Origin: Pleodorina starrii
Taxonomy: Eukaryota > Chlorophyta > Chlorophyceae > Chlamydomonadales > Volvocaceae
DNA: 64,000 nt
Assembly: GCA_030267565.1 (NCBI GenBank)
Contig: BRXU01000021.1
Span: 731,501-795,500 of the forward strand
Direction of reading: 5' to 3'
The notes beneath the pieces were generated by a model. It did not search any database and was not told the DNA's origin. It saw only the letters and a list, made by a program, of their open reading frames with translations. The position numbers and the translations under genes were made by a program. Of the stretch, positions 11,001 through 23,132 are shown one piece after another; position 1 is the stretch's first letter, and every line of letters begins with the position of its first letter.

Positions 11001-14000
11001 CTCGGGGGGCCCGGAAGCAATTCGGAGGGCCCGTGAGGCCTTCAAAGGGCCCGGATTACCGTCGGAGGGACCGGAAGGCAATTGGGGAGCCCGGAAGGCT
11101 TTCTGCGGGCTGGAAGCCTTTGGAAAGTCTGGAAGGCGATCGGCCCGGAAGGCCGTTTTAGAACCCCAGAACGCCTTTGGGGGGTCCGGAAGGCCTTCCG
11201 AAGGCCCGGCAGGCCCTCGGGGGGCCCGGAAGCAGTTCGGAGGGCCCGTGAGGCCTTCAAAGGGCCCGGATTACCGTCGGAGGGACCGGAAGGCAATTGG
11301 GGAGCCCGGAAGGCTTTCTGTGGGCTGGAAGGCTTTGGAAGGTCTGGAAGGCGATCAGATGGCCCGGAAGGCCGTTTTGAGAGCCCCAGAAAGCCTTTGG
11401 AGGGTCCGGAAGGCCTTCAGAAGGCCCGGCAGGCCCTCGGGGGGCCCGGAAGCCGTTTAGAGGTCCCGTGAGGCCTTCAAAGGGCCCGGAATACCGTCGG
11501 AGGAGCCAGAAGGCACTTGGGGAGCCCGGAAGGCTTTCTGTGGGATGGAAGCCTTTGGAAAGTCTGGAAGGCGATCAGACGGCCCGGAAGGCCGTTTCGA
11601 GAGACCCAGAACGCCTTTGGAGGTTCCGGAAGGCCTTCAGAAGGCCCGGCAGGCCCTCGGGGGGCCCGGAAGCAGTTGGGAGGGCCCGTGAGGCCTTCAT
11701 AGGGCCCGGAATACCGTCGGAGGGACCGGAAGGCAATTGGGGAGCCCGGAAGGCTTTCTGTGGGCTGGAAGCCTTTGGAAGGTCTGGAAGGCGATCAGAT
11801 GGCCCGGAAGGCCGTTTTGAGAGCCCCAGAACGCCTTTGGAGGGTCCGGAAGGCCTTCAGAAGGCCCGGCCGGCCCTCGGGGGGCCCGGAAGCCGTTTAG
11901 AGGTCCCGTGAGGCCTTCAAAGGGCCCGGAATACCGTCGGAGGAGCCAGAAGGCACTTGGGGAGCCCGGAAGGCTTTCTGTGGGATGGAAGCCTTTGGAA
12001 AGTCTGGAAGGCGATCAGACGGCCCGGAAGGCCGTTTGAGAGCCCCAGAAAGCCTTGGGGGGTCCGGAAGGCCTTCCGAAGGCCCGGCAGGCCCTCGGGG
12101 GGCCCGGAAGCAGTTCGGAGGGCCCGTGAGGCCTTCAAAGGGCCCGGATTACCGTCGGAGGGACCGGAAGGCAATTGGGGAGCCCGGAAGGCTTTCTGTG
12201 GGCTGGAAGCCTTTGGAAGGTCTGGAAGGCGATCAGATGGCCCGGAAGGCCGCTTTGAGAGCCCCAGAACGCCTTTGGAGGGTCCGGAAGGCCTTCAGAA
12301 GGCCCGGCCGGCCCTCGGGGGGCCCGGAAGCCGTTTAGAGGTCCCGTGAGGCCTTCAAAGGGTCCGGAATACCGTCGGAGGAACCAGAAGGCACTTGGGG
12401 AGCCCGGAAGGCTTTCTGTGGGATGGAAGCCTTTGGAAAGTCTGGAAGGCGATCAGACGGCCCGGAAGGCCGTTTCGAGAGCCCCAGAACGCCTTGGGGG
12501 GTCCGGAAGGCCTTCAGAAGGCCCGGCAGGCCCTCGGGGGGCCCGGAAGCAATTCGGAGGGCCCGTGAGGCCTTCAAAGGGCCCGGAATACCGTCGGAGG
12601 GACCGGAAGGCAATTGGGGAGCCCGGAAGGCTTTCTGTGGGCTGGAAGGCTTTGGAAGGTCTGGAAGGCGATCAGATGGCCCGGAAGGCCGTTTTGAGAG
12701 CCCCAGAACGCCTTTGGAGGGTCCGGAAGGCCTTCAGAAGGCCCGGCCGGCCCTCGGGGGGCCCGGAAGCCGTTTAGAGGTCCCGTGAGGCCTTCAAAGG
12801 GCCCGGAATACCGTCGGAGGAGCCAGAAGGCACTTGGGGAGCCCGGAAGGCTTTCTGTGGGATGGAAGCCTTTGGAAAGTCTGGAAGGCGATCAGACGGC
12901 CCGGAAGGCCGTTTCGAGAGACCCAGAACGCCTTTGGAGGTTCCGGAAGGCCTTCAGAAGGCCCGGCAGGCCCTCGGGGGGCCCGGAAGCAGTTCGGAGG
13001 GCCCGTGAGGCCTTCATAGGGCCCGGAATACCGTCGGAGGGACCGGAAGGCAATTGGGGAGCCCGGAAGGCTTTCTGTGGGCTGGAAGCCTTTGGAAGGT
13101 CTGGAAGGCGATCAGATGGCCCGGAAGGCCGTTTTGAGAGCCCCAGAACGCCTTTGGAGGGTCCGGAAGGCCTTCAGAAGGCCCGGCCGGCCCTCGGGGG
13201 GCCCGGAAGCCGTTTAGAGGTCCCGTGAGGCCTTCAAAGGGCCCGGAATACCGTCGGAGGAGCCAGAAGGCACTTGGGGAGCCCGGAAGGCTTTCTGTGG
13301 GATGGAAGCCTTTGGAAAGTCTGGAAGGCGATCAGACGGCCCGGAAGGCCGTTTGAGAGCCCCAGAAAGCCTTTGGAGGGTCCGGAAGGCCTTCCGAAGG
13401 CCCGGCAGGCCCTCGGGGGGCCCGGAAGCCGTTTAGAGGTCCCGTGAGGCCTTCAAAGGGCCCGGAATACCGTCGGAGGAGCCAGAAGGCACTTGGGGAG
13501 CCCGGAAGGCTTTCTGTGGGATGGAAGCCTTTGGAAAGTCTGGAAGGCGATCAGACGGCCCGGAAGGCCGTTTCGAGAGACCCAGAACGCCTTTGGAGGT
13601 TCCGGAAGGCCTTCAGAAGGCCCGGCAGGCCCTCGGGGGGCCCGGAAGCAGTTCGGAGGGCCCGTGAGGCCTTCATAGGGCCCGGAATACCGTCGGAGGG
13701 ACCGGAAGGCAATTGGGGAGCCCGGAAGGCTTTCTGTGGGCTGGAAGCCTTTGGAAGGTCTGGAAGGCGATCAGATGGCCCGGAAGGCCGTTTTGAGAGC
13801 CCCAGAACGCCTTTGGAGGGTCCGGAAGGCCTTCAGAAGGCCCGGCCGGCCCTCGGGGGGCCCGGAAGAAGTTTAGAGGTCCCGTGAGGCCTTCAAAGGG
13901 CCCGGAATACCGTCGGAGGAGCCAGAAGGCACTTGGGGAGCCCGGAAGGCTTTCTGTGGGATGGAAGCCTTTGGAAAGTCTGGAAGGCGATCGGCCCGGA

Positions 14001-14180
14001 AGGCCGTTTTAGAACCCCAGAACGCCTTGGGGGGTCCGGAAGGCCTTCCGAAGGCCCGGCAGGCCCTCGGGGGGCCCGGAAGCAGTTCGGAGGGCCCGTG
14101 AGGCCTTCAAAGGGCCCGGATTACCGTCGGAGGGACCGGAAGGCAATTGGGGAGCCCGGAAGGCTTTCTGCGGGCTGGAA

Positions 14181-14183
<3 letters not shown>

Positions 14184-14212
<29 letters not shown>

Positions 14213-14282
14213 GCCTTTTTTTTAGCCTTTTTGGAAGCCTTTTTGGAAGCCTTTTTGGAAGCCTTTTTGGAAGCCTTTTTGG
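14184..14282. repeat. T-tract and 12 bp expansion in satellite, copy 1
   Basis: Within the monomer motif GGAAGCCTTTGGAAAG, a T28 run is followed by AGCC, T8, AGCC and then five copies of the 12 bp unit GGAAGCCTTTTT. The repeated AGCC around the T runs could be a TSD from poly(A)-tail insertions in minus orientation. The other two copies are at 16024 and 17422. Confidence 0.75.
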
Positions 14283-16023
14283 AAAGTCTGGAAGGCGATC
14301 GGCCCGGAAGGCCGTTTTAGAACCCCAGAACGCCTTTGGGGGGTCCGGAAGGCCTTCCGAAGGCCCGGCAGGCCCTCGGGGGGCCCGGAAGCAGTTCGGA
14401 GGGCCCGTGAGGCCTTCAAAGGGCCCGGATTACCGTCGGAGGGACCGGAAGGCAATTGGGGAGCCCGGAAGGCTTTCTGTGGGCTGGAAGCCTTTGGAAG
14501 GTCTGGAAGGCGATCAGATGGCCCGGAAGGCCGTTTTGAGAGCCCCAGAACGCCTTTGGAGGGTCCGGAAGGCCTTCAGAAGGCCCGGCCGGCCCTCGGG
14601 GGGCCCGGAAGCCGTTTAGAGGTCCCGTGAGGCCTTCAAAGGGTCCGGAATACCGTCGGAGGAACCAGAAGGCACTTGGGGAGCCCGGAAGGCTTTCTGT
14701 GGGATGGAAGCCTTTGGAAAGTCTGGAAGGCGATCAGACGGCCCGGAAGGCCGTTTCGAGAGCCCCAGAACGCCTTGGGGGGTCCGGAAGGCCTTCAGAA
14801 GGCCCGGCCGGCCCTCGGGGGGCCCGGAAGCCGTTTAGAGGTCCCGTGAGGCCTTCAAAGGGCCCGGAATACCGTCGGAGGAGCCAGAAGGCACTTGGGG
14901 AGCCCGGAAGGCTTTCTGTGGGATGGAAGCCTTTGGAAAGTCTGGAAGGCGATCAGACGGCCCGGAAGGCCGTTTCGAGAGACCCAGAACGCCTTTGGAG
15001 GTTCCGGAAGGCCTTCAGAAGGCCCGGCAGGCCCTCGGGGGGCCCGGAAGCAGTTCGGAGGGCCCGTGAGGCCTTCATAGGGCCCGGAATACCGTCGGAG
15101 GGACCGGAAGGCAATTGGGGAGCCCGGAAGGCTTTCTGTGGGCTGGAAGCCTTTGGAAGGTCTGGAAGGCGATCAGATGGCCCGGAAGGCCGTTTTGAGA
15201 GCCCCAGAACGCCTTTGGAGGGTCCGGAAGGCCTTCAGAAGGCCCGGCCGGCCCTCGGGGGGCCCGGAAGAAGTTTAGAGGTCCCGTGAGGCCTTCAAAG
15301 GGCCCGGAATACCGTCGGAGGAGCCAGAAGGCACTTGGGGAGCCCGGAAGGCTTTCTGTGGGATGGAAGCCTTTGGAAAGTCTGGAAGGCGATCAGACGG
15401 CCCGGAAGGCCGTTTGAGAGCCCCAGAACGCCTTGGGGGGTCCGGAAGGCCTTCCGAAGGCCCGGCAGGCCCTCGGGGGGCCCGGAAGCAGTTCGGAGGG
15501 CCCGTGAGGCCTTCATAGGGCCCGGAATACCGTCGGAGGGACCGGAAGGCAATTGGGGAGCCCGGAAGGCTTTCTGTGGGCTGGAAGCCTTTGGAAGGTC
15601 TGGAAGGCGATCAGATGGCCCGGAAGGCCGTTTTGAGAGCCCCAGAACGCCTTTGGAGGGTCCGGAAGGCCTTCAGAAGGCCCGGCCGGCCCTCGGGGGG
15701 CCCGGAAGAAGTTTAGAGGTCCCGTGAGGCCTTCAAAGGGCCCGGAATACCGTCGGAGGAGCCAGAAGGCACTTGGGGAGCCCGGAAGGCTTTCTGTGGG
15801 ATGGAAGCCTTTGGAAAGTCTGGAAGGCGATCGGCCCGGAAGGCCGTTTTAGAACCCCAGAACGCCTTGGGGGGTCCGGAAGGCCTTCCGAAGGCCCGGC
15901 AGGCCCTCGGGGGGCCCGGAAGCAGTTCGGAGGGCCCGTGAGGCCTTCAAAGGGCCCGGATTACCGTCGGAGGGACCGGAAGGCAATTGGGGAGCCCGGA
16001 AGGCTTTCTGCGGGCTGGAAGCC

Positions 16024-16121
16024 TTTTTTTTTTTTTTTTTTTTTTTTTTAGCCTTTTTTTTAGCCTTTTTGGAAGCCTTTTTGGAAGCCTTTTTGGAAGC
16101 CTTTTTGGAAGCCTTTTTGGA
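16024..16121. repeat. T-tract and 12 bp expansion in satellite, copy 2
   Basis: Same structure as at 14184 with a T26 run. It lies 1840 bp further on and so was carried by a higher-order duplication of the satellite. Confidence 0.75.
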
Positions 16122-17418
16122 AAGTCTGGAAGGCGATCGGCCCGGAAGGCCGTTTTAGAACCCCAGAACGCCTTTGGGGGGTCCGGAAGGCCTTCCGAAG
16201 GCCCGGCAGGCCCTCGGGGGGCCCGGAAGCAGTTCGGAGGGCCCGTGAGGCCTTCAAAGGGCCCGGATTACCGTCGGAGGGACCGGAAGGCAATTGGGGA
16301 GCCCGGAAGGCTTTCTGTGGGCTGGAAGCCTTTGGAAGGTCTGGAAGGCGATCAGATGGCCCGGAAGGCCGTTTTGAGAGCCCCAGAACGCCTTTGGAGG
16401 GTCCGGAAGGCCTTCAGAAGGCCCGGCCGGCCCTCGGGGGGCCCGGAAGCCGTTTAGAGGTCCCGTGAGGCCTTCAAAGGGTCCGGAATACCGTCGGAGG
16501 AACCAGAAGGCACTTGGGGAGCCCGGAAGGCTTTCTGTGGGATGGAAGCCTTTGGAAAGTCTGGAAGGCGATCAGACGGCCCGGAAGGCCGTTTCGAGAG
16601 CCCCAGAACGCCTTGGGGGGTCCGGAAGGCCTTCAGAAGGCCCGGCCGGCCCTCGGGGGGCCCGGAAGCCGTTTAGAGGTCCCGTGAGGCCTTCAAAGGG
16701 CCCGGAATACCGTCGGAGGAGCCAGAAGGCACTTGGGGAGCCCGGAAGGCTTTCTGTGGGATGGAAGCCTTTGGAAAGTCTGGAAGGCGATCAGACGGCC
16801 CGGAAGGCCGTTTCGAGAGACCCAGAACGCCTTTGGAGGTTCCGGAAGGCCTTCAGAAGGCCCGGCAGGCCCTCGGGGGGCCCGGAAGCAGTTCGGAGGG
16901 CCCGTGAGGCCTTCATAGGGCCCGGAATACCGTCGGAGGGACCGGAAGGCAATTGGGGAGCCCGGAAAGCTTTCTGTGGGCTGGAAGCCTATGGAAAATC
17001 TGGAAGGCGATCAGACGGCCCGGAAGGCCGTTTGAGAGCCCCAGAAGCCTTTGGAGGGTTCGGAAGGACTCCAGAAGGCCCGGCAGGCCCTCGGGGGGCC
17101 CGGAAGCAGTTCGGAGGTCCCGTGAGGCCTTCAAAGGGCCCGGAATACCGTCGGAGGAGCCAGAAGGCACTTGGGGAGCCCGGAAGGCTTTCTGTGGGAT
17201 GGAAGCCTTTGGAAAGTCTGGAAGGCGATCGGCCCGGAAGGCCGTTTTAGAACCCCAGAACGCCTTGGGGGGTCCGGAAGGCCTTCCGAAGGCCCGGCAG
17301 GCCCTCGGGGGGCCCGGAAGCAGTTCGGAGGGCCCGTGAGGCCTTCAAAGGGCCCGGATTACCGTCGGAGGGACCGGAAGGCAATTGGGGAGCCCGGAAG
17401 GCTTTCTGCGGGCTGGAA

Positions 17419-17421
<3 letters not shown>

Positions 17422-17450
<29 letters not shown>

Positions 17451-17520
17451 GCCTTTTTTTTAGCCTTTTTGGAAGCCTTTTTGGAAGCCTTTTTGGAAGC
17501 CTTTTTGGAAGCCTTTTTGG
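17422..17520. repeat. T-tract and 12 bp expansion in satellite, copy 3
   Basis: Third copy (T28), about 1398 bp after the second. The shorter spacing shows that the higher-order unit changed by whole monomers between copies. Confidence 0.75.
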
Positions 17521-19236
17521 AAAGTCTGGAAGGCGATCGGCCCGGAAGGCCGTTTTAGAACCCCAGAACGCCTTTGGGGGGTCCGGAAGGCCTTCCGAAG
17601 GCCCGGCAGGCCCTCGGGGGGCCCGGAAGCAGTTCGGAGGGCCCGTGAGGCCTTCAAAGGGCCCGGATTACCGTCGGAGGGACCGGAAGGCAATTGGGGA
17701 GCCCGGAAGGCTTTCTGTGGGCTGGAAGCCTTTGGAAGGTCTGGAAGGCGATCAGATGGCCCGGAAGGCCGTTTTGAGAGCCCCAGAACGCCTTTGGAGG
17801 GTCCGGAAGGCCTTCAGAAGGCCCGGCCGGCCCTCGGGGGGCCCGGAAGCCGTTTAGAGGTCCCGTGAGGCCTTCAAAGGGTCCGGAATACCGTCGGAGG
17901 AACCAGAAGGCACTTGGGGAGCCCGGAAGGCTTTCTGTGGGATGGAAGCCTTTGGAAAGTCTGGAAGGCGATCAGACGGCCCGGAAGGCCGTTTCGAGAG
18001 CCCCAGAACGCCTTGGGGGGTCCGGAAGGCCTTCAGAAGGCCCGGCCGGCCCTCGGGGGGCCCGGAAGCCGTTTAGAGGTCCCGTGAGGCCTTCAAAGGG
18101 CCCGGAATACCGTCGGAGGAGCCAGAAGGCACTTGGGGAGCCCGGAAGGCTTTCTGTGGGATGGAAGCCTTTGGAAAGTCTGGAAGGCGATCAGACGGCC
18201 CGGAAGGCCGTTTGAGAGCCCCAGAAAGCCTTTGGAGGGTCCGGAAGGCCTTCAGAAGGCCCGGCAGGCCCTCGGGGGGCCCGGAAGCCGTTTAGAGGTC
18301 CCGTGAGGCCTTCAAAGGGCCCGGAATACCGTCGGAGGAGCCAGAAGGCACTTGGGGAGCCCGGAAGGCTTTCTGTGGGATGGAAGCCTTTGGAAAGTCT
18401 GGAAGGCGATCAGACGGCCCGGAAGGCCGTTTGAGAGCCCCAGAAAGCCTTTGGAGGGTCCGGAAGGCCTTCAGAAGGCCCGGCAGGCCCTCGGGGGGCC
18501 CGGAAGCCGTTTAGAGGTCCCGTGAGGCCTTCAAAGGGCCCGGAATACCGTCGGAGGAGCCAGAAGGCACTTGGGGAGCCCGGAAGGCTTTCTGTGGGAT
18601 GGAAGCCTTTGGAAAGTCTGGAAGGCGATCAGACGGCCCGGAAGGCCGTTTCGAGAGCCCCAGAACGCCTTGGGGGTCCGGAAGGCCTTCCGAAGGCCCG
18701 GCAGGCCCTCGGGGGGCCCGGAAGCAATTCGGAGGGCCCGTGAGGCCTTCAAAGGGCCCGGAATACCGTCGGAGGGACCGGAAGGCAATTGGGGAGCCCG
18801 GAAAGCTTTCTGTGGGCTGGAAGCCTATGGAAAATCTGGAAGGCGATCAGACGGCCCGGAAGGCCGTTTGAGAGCCCCAGAAGCCTTTGGAGGGTTCGGA
18901 AGGACTCCAGAAGGCCCGGCAGGCCCTCGGGGGGCCCGGAAGCAGTTCGGAGGTCCCGTGAGGCCTTCAAAGGGCCCGGAATACCGTCGGAGGGACCGGA
19001 AGGCGTTTGGGGAGCCCGGAAGGCTTTCTGTGGGGAGGGAAGCCTTTGGAAAGTCTGGAAGGCGATCAGACGGCCCGGAAGGCCGTTTGAGAGCCCCAGA
19101 ACGCCTTGGGGGGTCCGGAAGGCCTTCCGAAGGCCCGGCAGGCCCTCGGGGGGCCCGGAAGCAGTTCGGAGGGCCCGTGAGGCCTTCAAAGGGCCCGGAA
19201 TACCGTCGGAGGGACCGGAAGGCAATTGGGGAGCCC

Positions 19237-20155
19237 CGTGGGGGTTCTTGGGAGCCGGGGGGACGTGGGAGTGAGGTTCCTGCGGTGCGGGGTGTCTTGG
19301 GAGGGAGGTGTGTCTTCGGGCCTGCTGTCTTGCGGGGACGCCCCCAGGGTGGGGTCGGTTGTTGTTTGTCTCCGGTGCGCTTGTGTGGCACCGTCCCTGC
19401 GGCTTTTGTGGCTCTGGGAGGCGGTTTCGGTGGTGCGGGGTTCTCTTCGGGCGTGCTGTGGGTTTTCTGTTTTCTCTGGTGCTCCCCGGTGGGGGGGGGC
19501 TCGTTTGCCCTGGTTCGCTGCGGTGGTTGCCCGGTTTTGTTTGTTGTTCCTGTGGCTGTCGCCCAGGGTGTAGGGTTCGCCCCTTGGCTGTTGAGGTTGT
19601 GCAGGTTGTGGTTGTGTTGTCGCTGTGGTCGCTGTTGGGGCCTTTGCCCATCCCTGGGGCTTGTCTCCGGTGACGGGCCCTGTTGTTGGTCCGTGGTGCT
19701 GGCCCGGGTGTTGGGCCGTGGTTTTGGCCCTGGTGTCGGGCCGTGGTGTTGGCTCTGGTTTTGGGCCCTGGTGTTGGGCCCTGGTGTTGGGCTGTGGGGT
19801 TGGCCCTGGTGTTGGGCCGTGGTGTTGGCCCTGGTGTTGGGCCCTGGGGTTTGGCCCTGGTGTTGGGCCCTGGTGTTGGTTTCAGTTCCCTCCTCGGTGT
19901 CTTGGAGGTAGGGGTGGCCGTGTGTGCCGCCCGTGCAGCAGTGGCTCCTGGCCCCTTGCTGCCCCCGTCCCTGTCCCTGTCCTGTCTGCGAGTTTAGGCG
20001 TTGCTTGGCTTTTTCTCTCTCCTTGGCTCCTTGCGGTGGTTTTTTGGGCTTCTTGCCAGGCTGTTGCGGCTTGCCGGTCTTGCTCGGCTTGCCCGTTGGG
20101 CTTCGCTTTCCCAGTCCTTGTAACGTCCCTCGCAGAAAAAAAAAAAAAAAAAAAA
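19237..20155 (+). mobile_element. LINE 3'UTR insertion in satellite, TSD AGCCC
   Basis: A 5'-truncated subtype A 3'UTR with TGTAA and a poly(A) of about 20 nt, inserted in a satellite monomer. AGCCC is duplicated at 19232-19236 and 20156-20160, and the monomer continues across the insertion. This shows that the LINE also targets the satellite and not only itself. Confidence 0.9.
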
Positions 20156-21794
20156 AGCCCGGAAAGCTTTCTGTGGGCTGGAAGCCTATGGAAAATCTGG
20201 AAGGCGATCAGACGGCCCGGAAGGCCGTTTGAGAGCCCCAGAAGCCTTTGGAGGGTTCGGAAGGACTCCAGAAGGCCCGGCAGGCCCTCGGGGGGCCCGG
20301 AAGCAGTTCGGAGGTCCCGTGAGGCCTTCAAAGGGCCCGGAATACCGTCGGAGGGACCGGAAGGCATTTGGGGAGCCCGGAAGGCTTTCTGTGGGGAGGG
20401 AAGCCTTTGGAAAGTCTGGAAGGCGATCAGACGGCCCGGAAGGCCGTTTGAGAGCCTCAGAACGCCTTGGGGGGTCCGGAAGGCCTTCCGAAGGCCCGGC
20501 AGGCCCTCGGGGGGCCCGGAAGCAATTCGGAGGGCCCGTGAGGCCTTCAAAGGGCCCGGATTACCGTCGGAGGGACCGGAAGGCAATTGGGGAGCCCGGA
20601 AGGCTTTGGAAGGTCTGGAAGGCGATCAGATGGCCCGGAAGGCCGTTTTGAGAGCCCCAGAACGCCTTTGGAGGGTCCGGAAGGCCTTCAGAAGGCCCGG
20701 CCGGCCCTCGGGGGGCCCGGAAGCCGTTTAGAGGTCCCGTGAGGCCTTCAAAGGGTCCGGAATACCGTCGGAGGAACCAGAAGGCACTTGGGGAGCCCGG
20801 AAGGCTTTCTGTGGGATGGAAGCCTTTGGAAAGTCTGGAAGGCGATCAGACGGCCCGGAAGGCCGTTTCGAGAGCCCCAGAACGCCTTGGGGGGTCCGGA
20901 AGGCCTTCCGAAGGCCCGGCAGGCCCTCGGGGGGCCCGGAAGCAATTCGGAGGGCCCGTGAGGCCTTCAAAGGGCCCGGATTACCGTCGGAGGGACCGGA
21001 AGGCAATTGGGGAGCCCGGAAGGCTTTCTGCGGGCTGGAAGCCTTTGGAAAGTCTGGAAGGCGATCGGCCCGAAAGGCCGTTTTAGAACCCCAGAACGCC
21101 TTTGGGGGGTCCGGAAGGCCTTCCGAAGGCCCGGCAGGCCCTCGGGGGGCCCGGAAGCAGTTCGGAGGGCCCGTGAGGCCTTCAAAGGGCCCGGATTACC
21201 GTCGGAGGGACCGGAAGGCAATTGGGGAGCCCGGAAGGCTTTCTGTGGGCTGGAAGCCTTTGGAAAGTCTGGAAGGCGATCAGATGGCCCGGAAGGCCGT
21301 TTTGAGAGCCCCAGAACGCCTTTGGAGGGTCCGGAAGGCCTTCAGAAGGCCCGGCAGGCCCTCGGGGGGCCCGGAAGCCGTTTAGAGGTCCCGTGAGGCC
21401 TTCAAAGGGCCCGGAATACCGTCGGAGGAGCCAGAAGGCACTTGGGGAGCCCGGAAGGCTTTCTGTGGGATGGAAGCCTTTGGAAAGTCTGGAAGGCGAT
21501 CAGACGGCCCGGAAGGCCGTTTCGAGAGACCCAGAACGCCTTTGGAGGGTCCGGAAGGCCTTCAGAAGGCCCGGCAGGCCCTCGGGGGGCCCGGAAGCAG
21601 TTCGGAGGGCCCGTGAGGCCTTCATAGGGCCCGGAATACCGTCGGAGGAGCCAGAAGGCTGGCCTACCCAGAGACCACGGACGCGCGTGCCATCCTGCAT
21701 GAGCCCCCGTTTCTACAATGCAGCCCTGCGTGACCCCGCCACCGACCAGCCCTTCACCCCGCCGGCTGGGACCGCCCAGCTGGGACCCCGCACC

Positions 21795-22438
21795 TTTTTT
21801 TTTTTTCTGCGAGGGACGTTACAAGGACTGGGAAAGCGAAGCCCAACGGGCAAGCCGAGCAAGACCGGCAAGCCGCAACAGCCTGGCAAGAAGCCCAAAA
21901 AACCACCGCAAGGAGCCAAGGAGAGAGAAAAAGCCAAGCAACGCCTAAACTCGCAGACAGGACAGGGACAGGGACGGGGGCAGCAAGGGGCCAGGAGCCA
22001 CTGCTGCACGGGCGGCACACACGGCCACCCCTACCTCCAAGACACCGAGGAGGGAACTGAAACCAACACCAGGGCCCAACACCAGGGCCAAACCCCAGGG
22101 CCCAACACCAGGGCCAACACCACGGCCCAACACCAGGGCCAACCCCACAGCCCAACACCAGGGCCCAACACCAGGGCCCAAAACCAGAGCCAACACCACG
22201 GCCCAACACCAGGGCCAAAACCACGGCCCAACACCCGGGCCAGCACCACGGACCAACAACAGGGCCCGTCACCGGAGACAAGCCCCAGGGATGGGCAAAG
22301 GCCCCAACAGCGACCACAGCGACAACACAACCACAACCTGCACAACCGCAACAGCCAAGGGGCGAACCCTACACCCTGGGCGACAGCAACAGGAACAACA
22401 AACAAAACCGGGCAACCGCCGCAGCGAACCAGGGCAAA
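21795..22438 (-). mobile_element. Inverted LINE 3'UTR insertion, TSD ACC
   Basis: Poly(T) 21795-21806, then CTGCGAGGGACGTTACAAGG and the rest of the 3'UTR in reverse orientation, truncated at its 5' end. The host ORF2 reading is restored if the insert and one copy of ACC (21792-21794, 22439-22441) are ignored. Confidence 0.9.
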
Positions 22439-22905
22439 ACCCTGGCCGAGCTCCGTGCAGCGTCGCCCATGACCCAGCACGAACCCCTCATGCAGGCGGT
22501 CCTTGGGGCCATCCCAGCCGACTGGCGGAGACTGCTGCCAGCCGACCCCCTGGACCCCGAACTGCCGCCGGCGCCCGACTGGCTCCTGTCGCCCGATGGC
22601 AGCCGGGTAAGCAGCCCTACGGGAGTCTTGTGGGCCGTCCTGCCCAACGGCCGCTTGGTGCCCCCAGACAGCGAGCAGGCCGGAGCAGCAGGGGACGCCG
22701 ACTGGCCTGCAGCCTGCGTGCTGCCGGGCCGCAAGCCGCGCCGACACTGGACCTTAGAGGACCATCAGCGATACAACGAGGCGCCCCCGGCCCAACGCGC
22801 CTCCTCATGGCCAGTGGAATACCAGTTACTGGGGCTTTGGGACTCGGTCCAGTGCTACCCCCTCAGCCACGGCCACGGCGTGCTGCCCCTCATCCACTAC
22901 ACAGT

Positions 22906-22971
22906 CCGTGGGCTTTGCCCGTTGGGCTTCGCTTTCCCAGTCCTTGTAACGTCCCTCGCAGAAAAAAAAAA
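22906..22971 (+). mobile_element. 66 bp LINE tail insertion, TSD ACAGT
   Basis: Only the last ~45 bases of the LINE plus A11, with a few extra 5' bases (CCGTGGGC). ACAGT is duplicated at 22901-22905 and 22972-22976. An extreme 5' truncation. Confidence 0.9.
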
Positions 22972-23132
22972 ACAGTGAGTGAGGTGCGTCACCGCCTCAC
23001 CGCCCGCTGTCACAGCTGGGGCCGGGACCAGGACACGGGGCCCCTCATGCCCGCGGCGTGGCCCGAGCAGCTGCACAGCCAGCTACAGCAACAGGAGGCC
23101 CGCTGGCACCAACACTGGCTGGCTCAGCAAGC

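Larger units (their letters stand above)
8061..21657. repeat. ~219 bp satellite array with higher-order repeats
   Basis: About 58 diverged monomers of ~219 bp, each carrying GGCCCGGAAGGC-type submotifs, a palindromic GGAAGGCCTTCC core and the landmark AATACCGTCGGAGG. Larger periods are visible: blocks repeat at 658-659 bp (three monomers), and longer blocks recur at 13933, 15773 and 17171. Because 219 is divisible by 3, several frames stay open for hundreds of codons. This is a repeat artefact and not a gene. One LINE 3'UTR interrupts it at 19237-20155. The array ends at about 21657, inside the repeat, against a LINE ORF2 fragment. Confidence 0.9.
21658..23132 (+). pseudogene. LINE ORF2 fragment (outer host copy)
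   Basis: Part of ORF2 downstream of the reverse transcriptase, matching 30595-31350 of the intact copy. It is joined on the left to the satellite through shared GGCT. It is split by a minus-strand LINE (21795-22438), by a 66 bp LINE tail (22906-22971), and at 23132 by a larger copy. The same host resumes at 25306-25424 and again near 44043, so everything between was inserted into it. It lacks endonuclease and polymerase regions here and is a fossil. Reading is otherwise open, so decay is recent. Confidence 0.85.

Noticed and set aside
8061..21657. Many long open frames (60-450 codons) in the satellite, repetitive Gly/Pro/Arg proteins
   Set aside because: The monomer is about 219 bp, divisible by three, and poor in stops, so several frames on both strands stay open. 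Frames shift between monomers and show no codon-level conservation.
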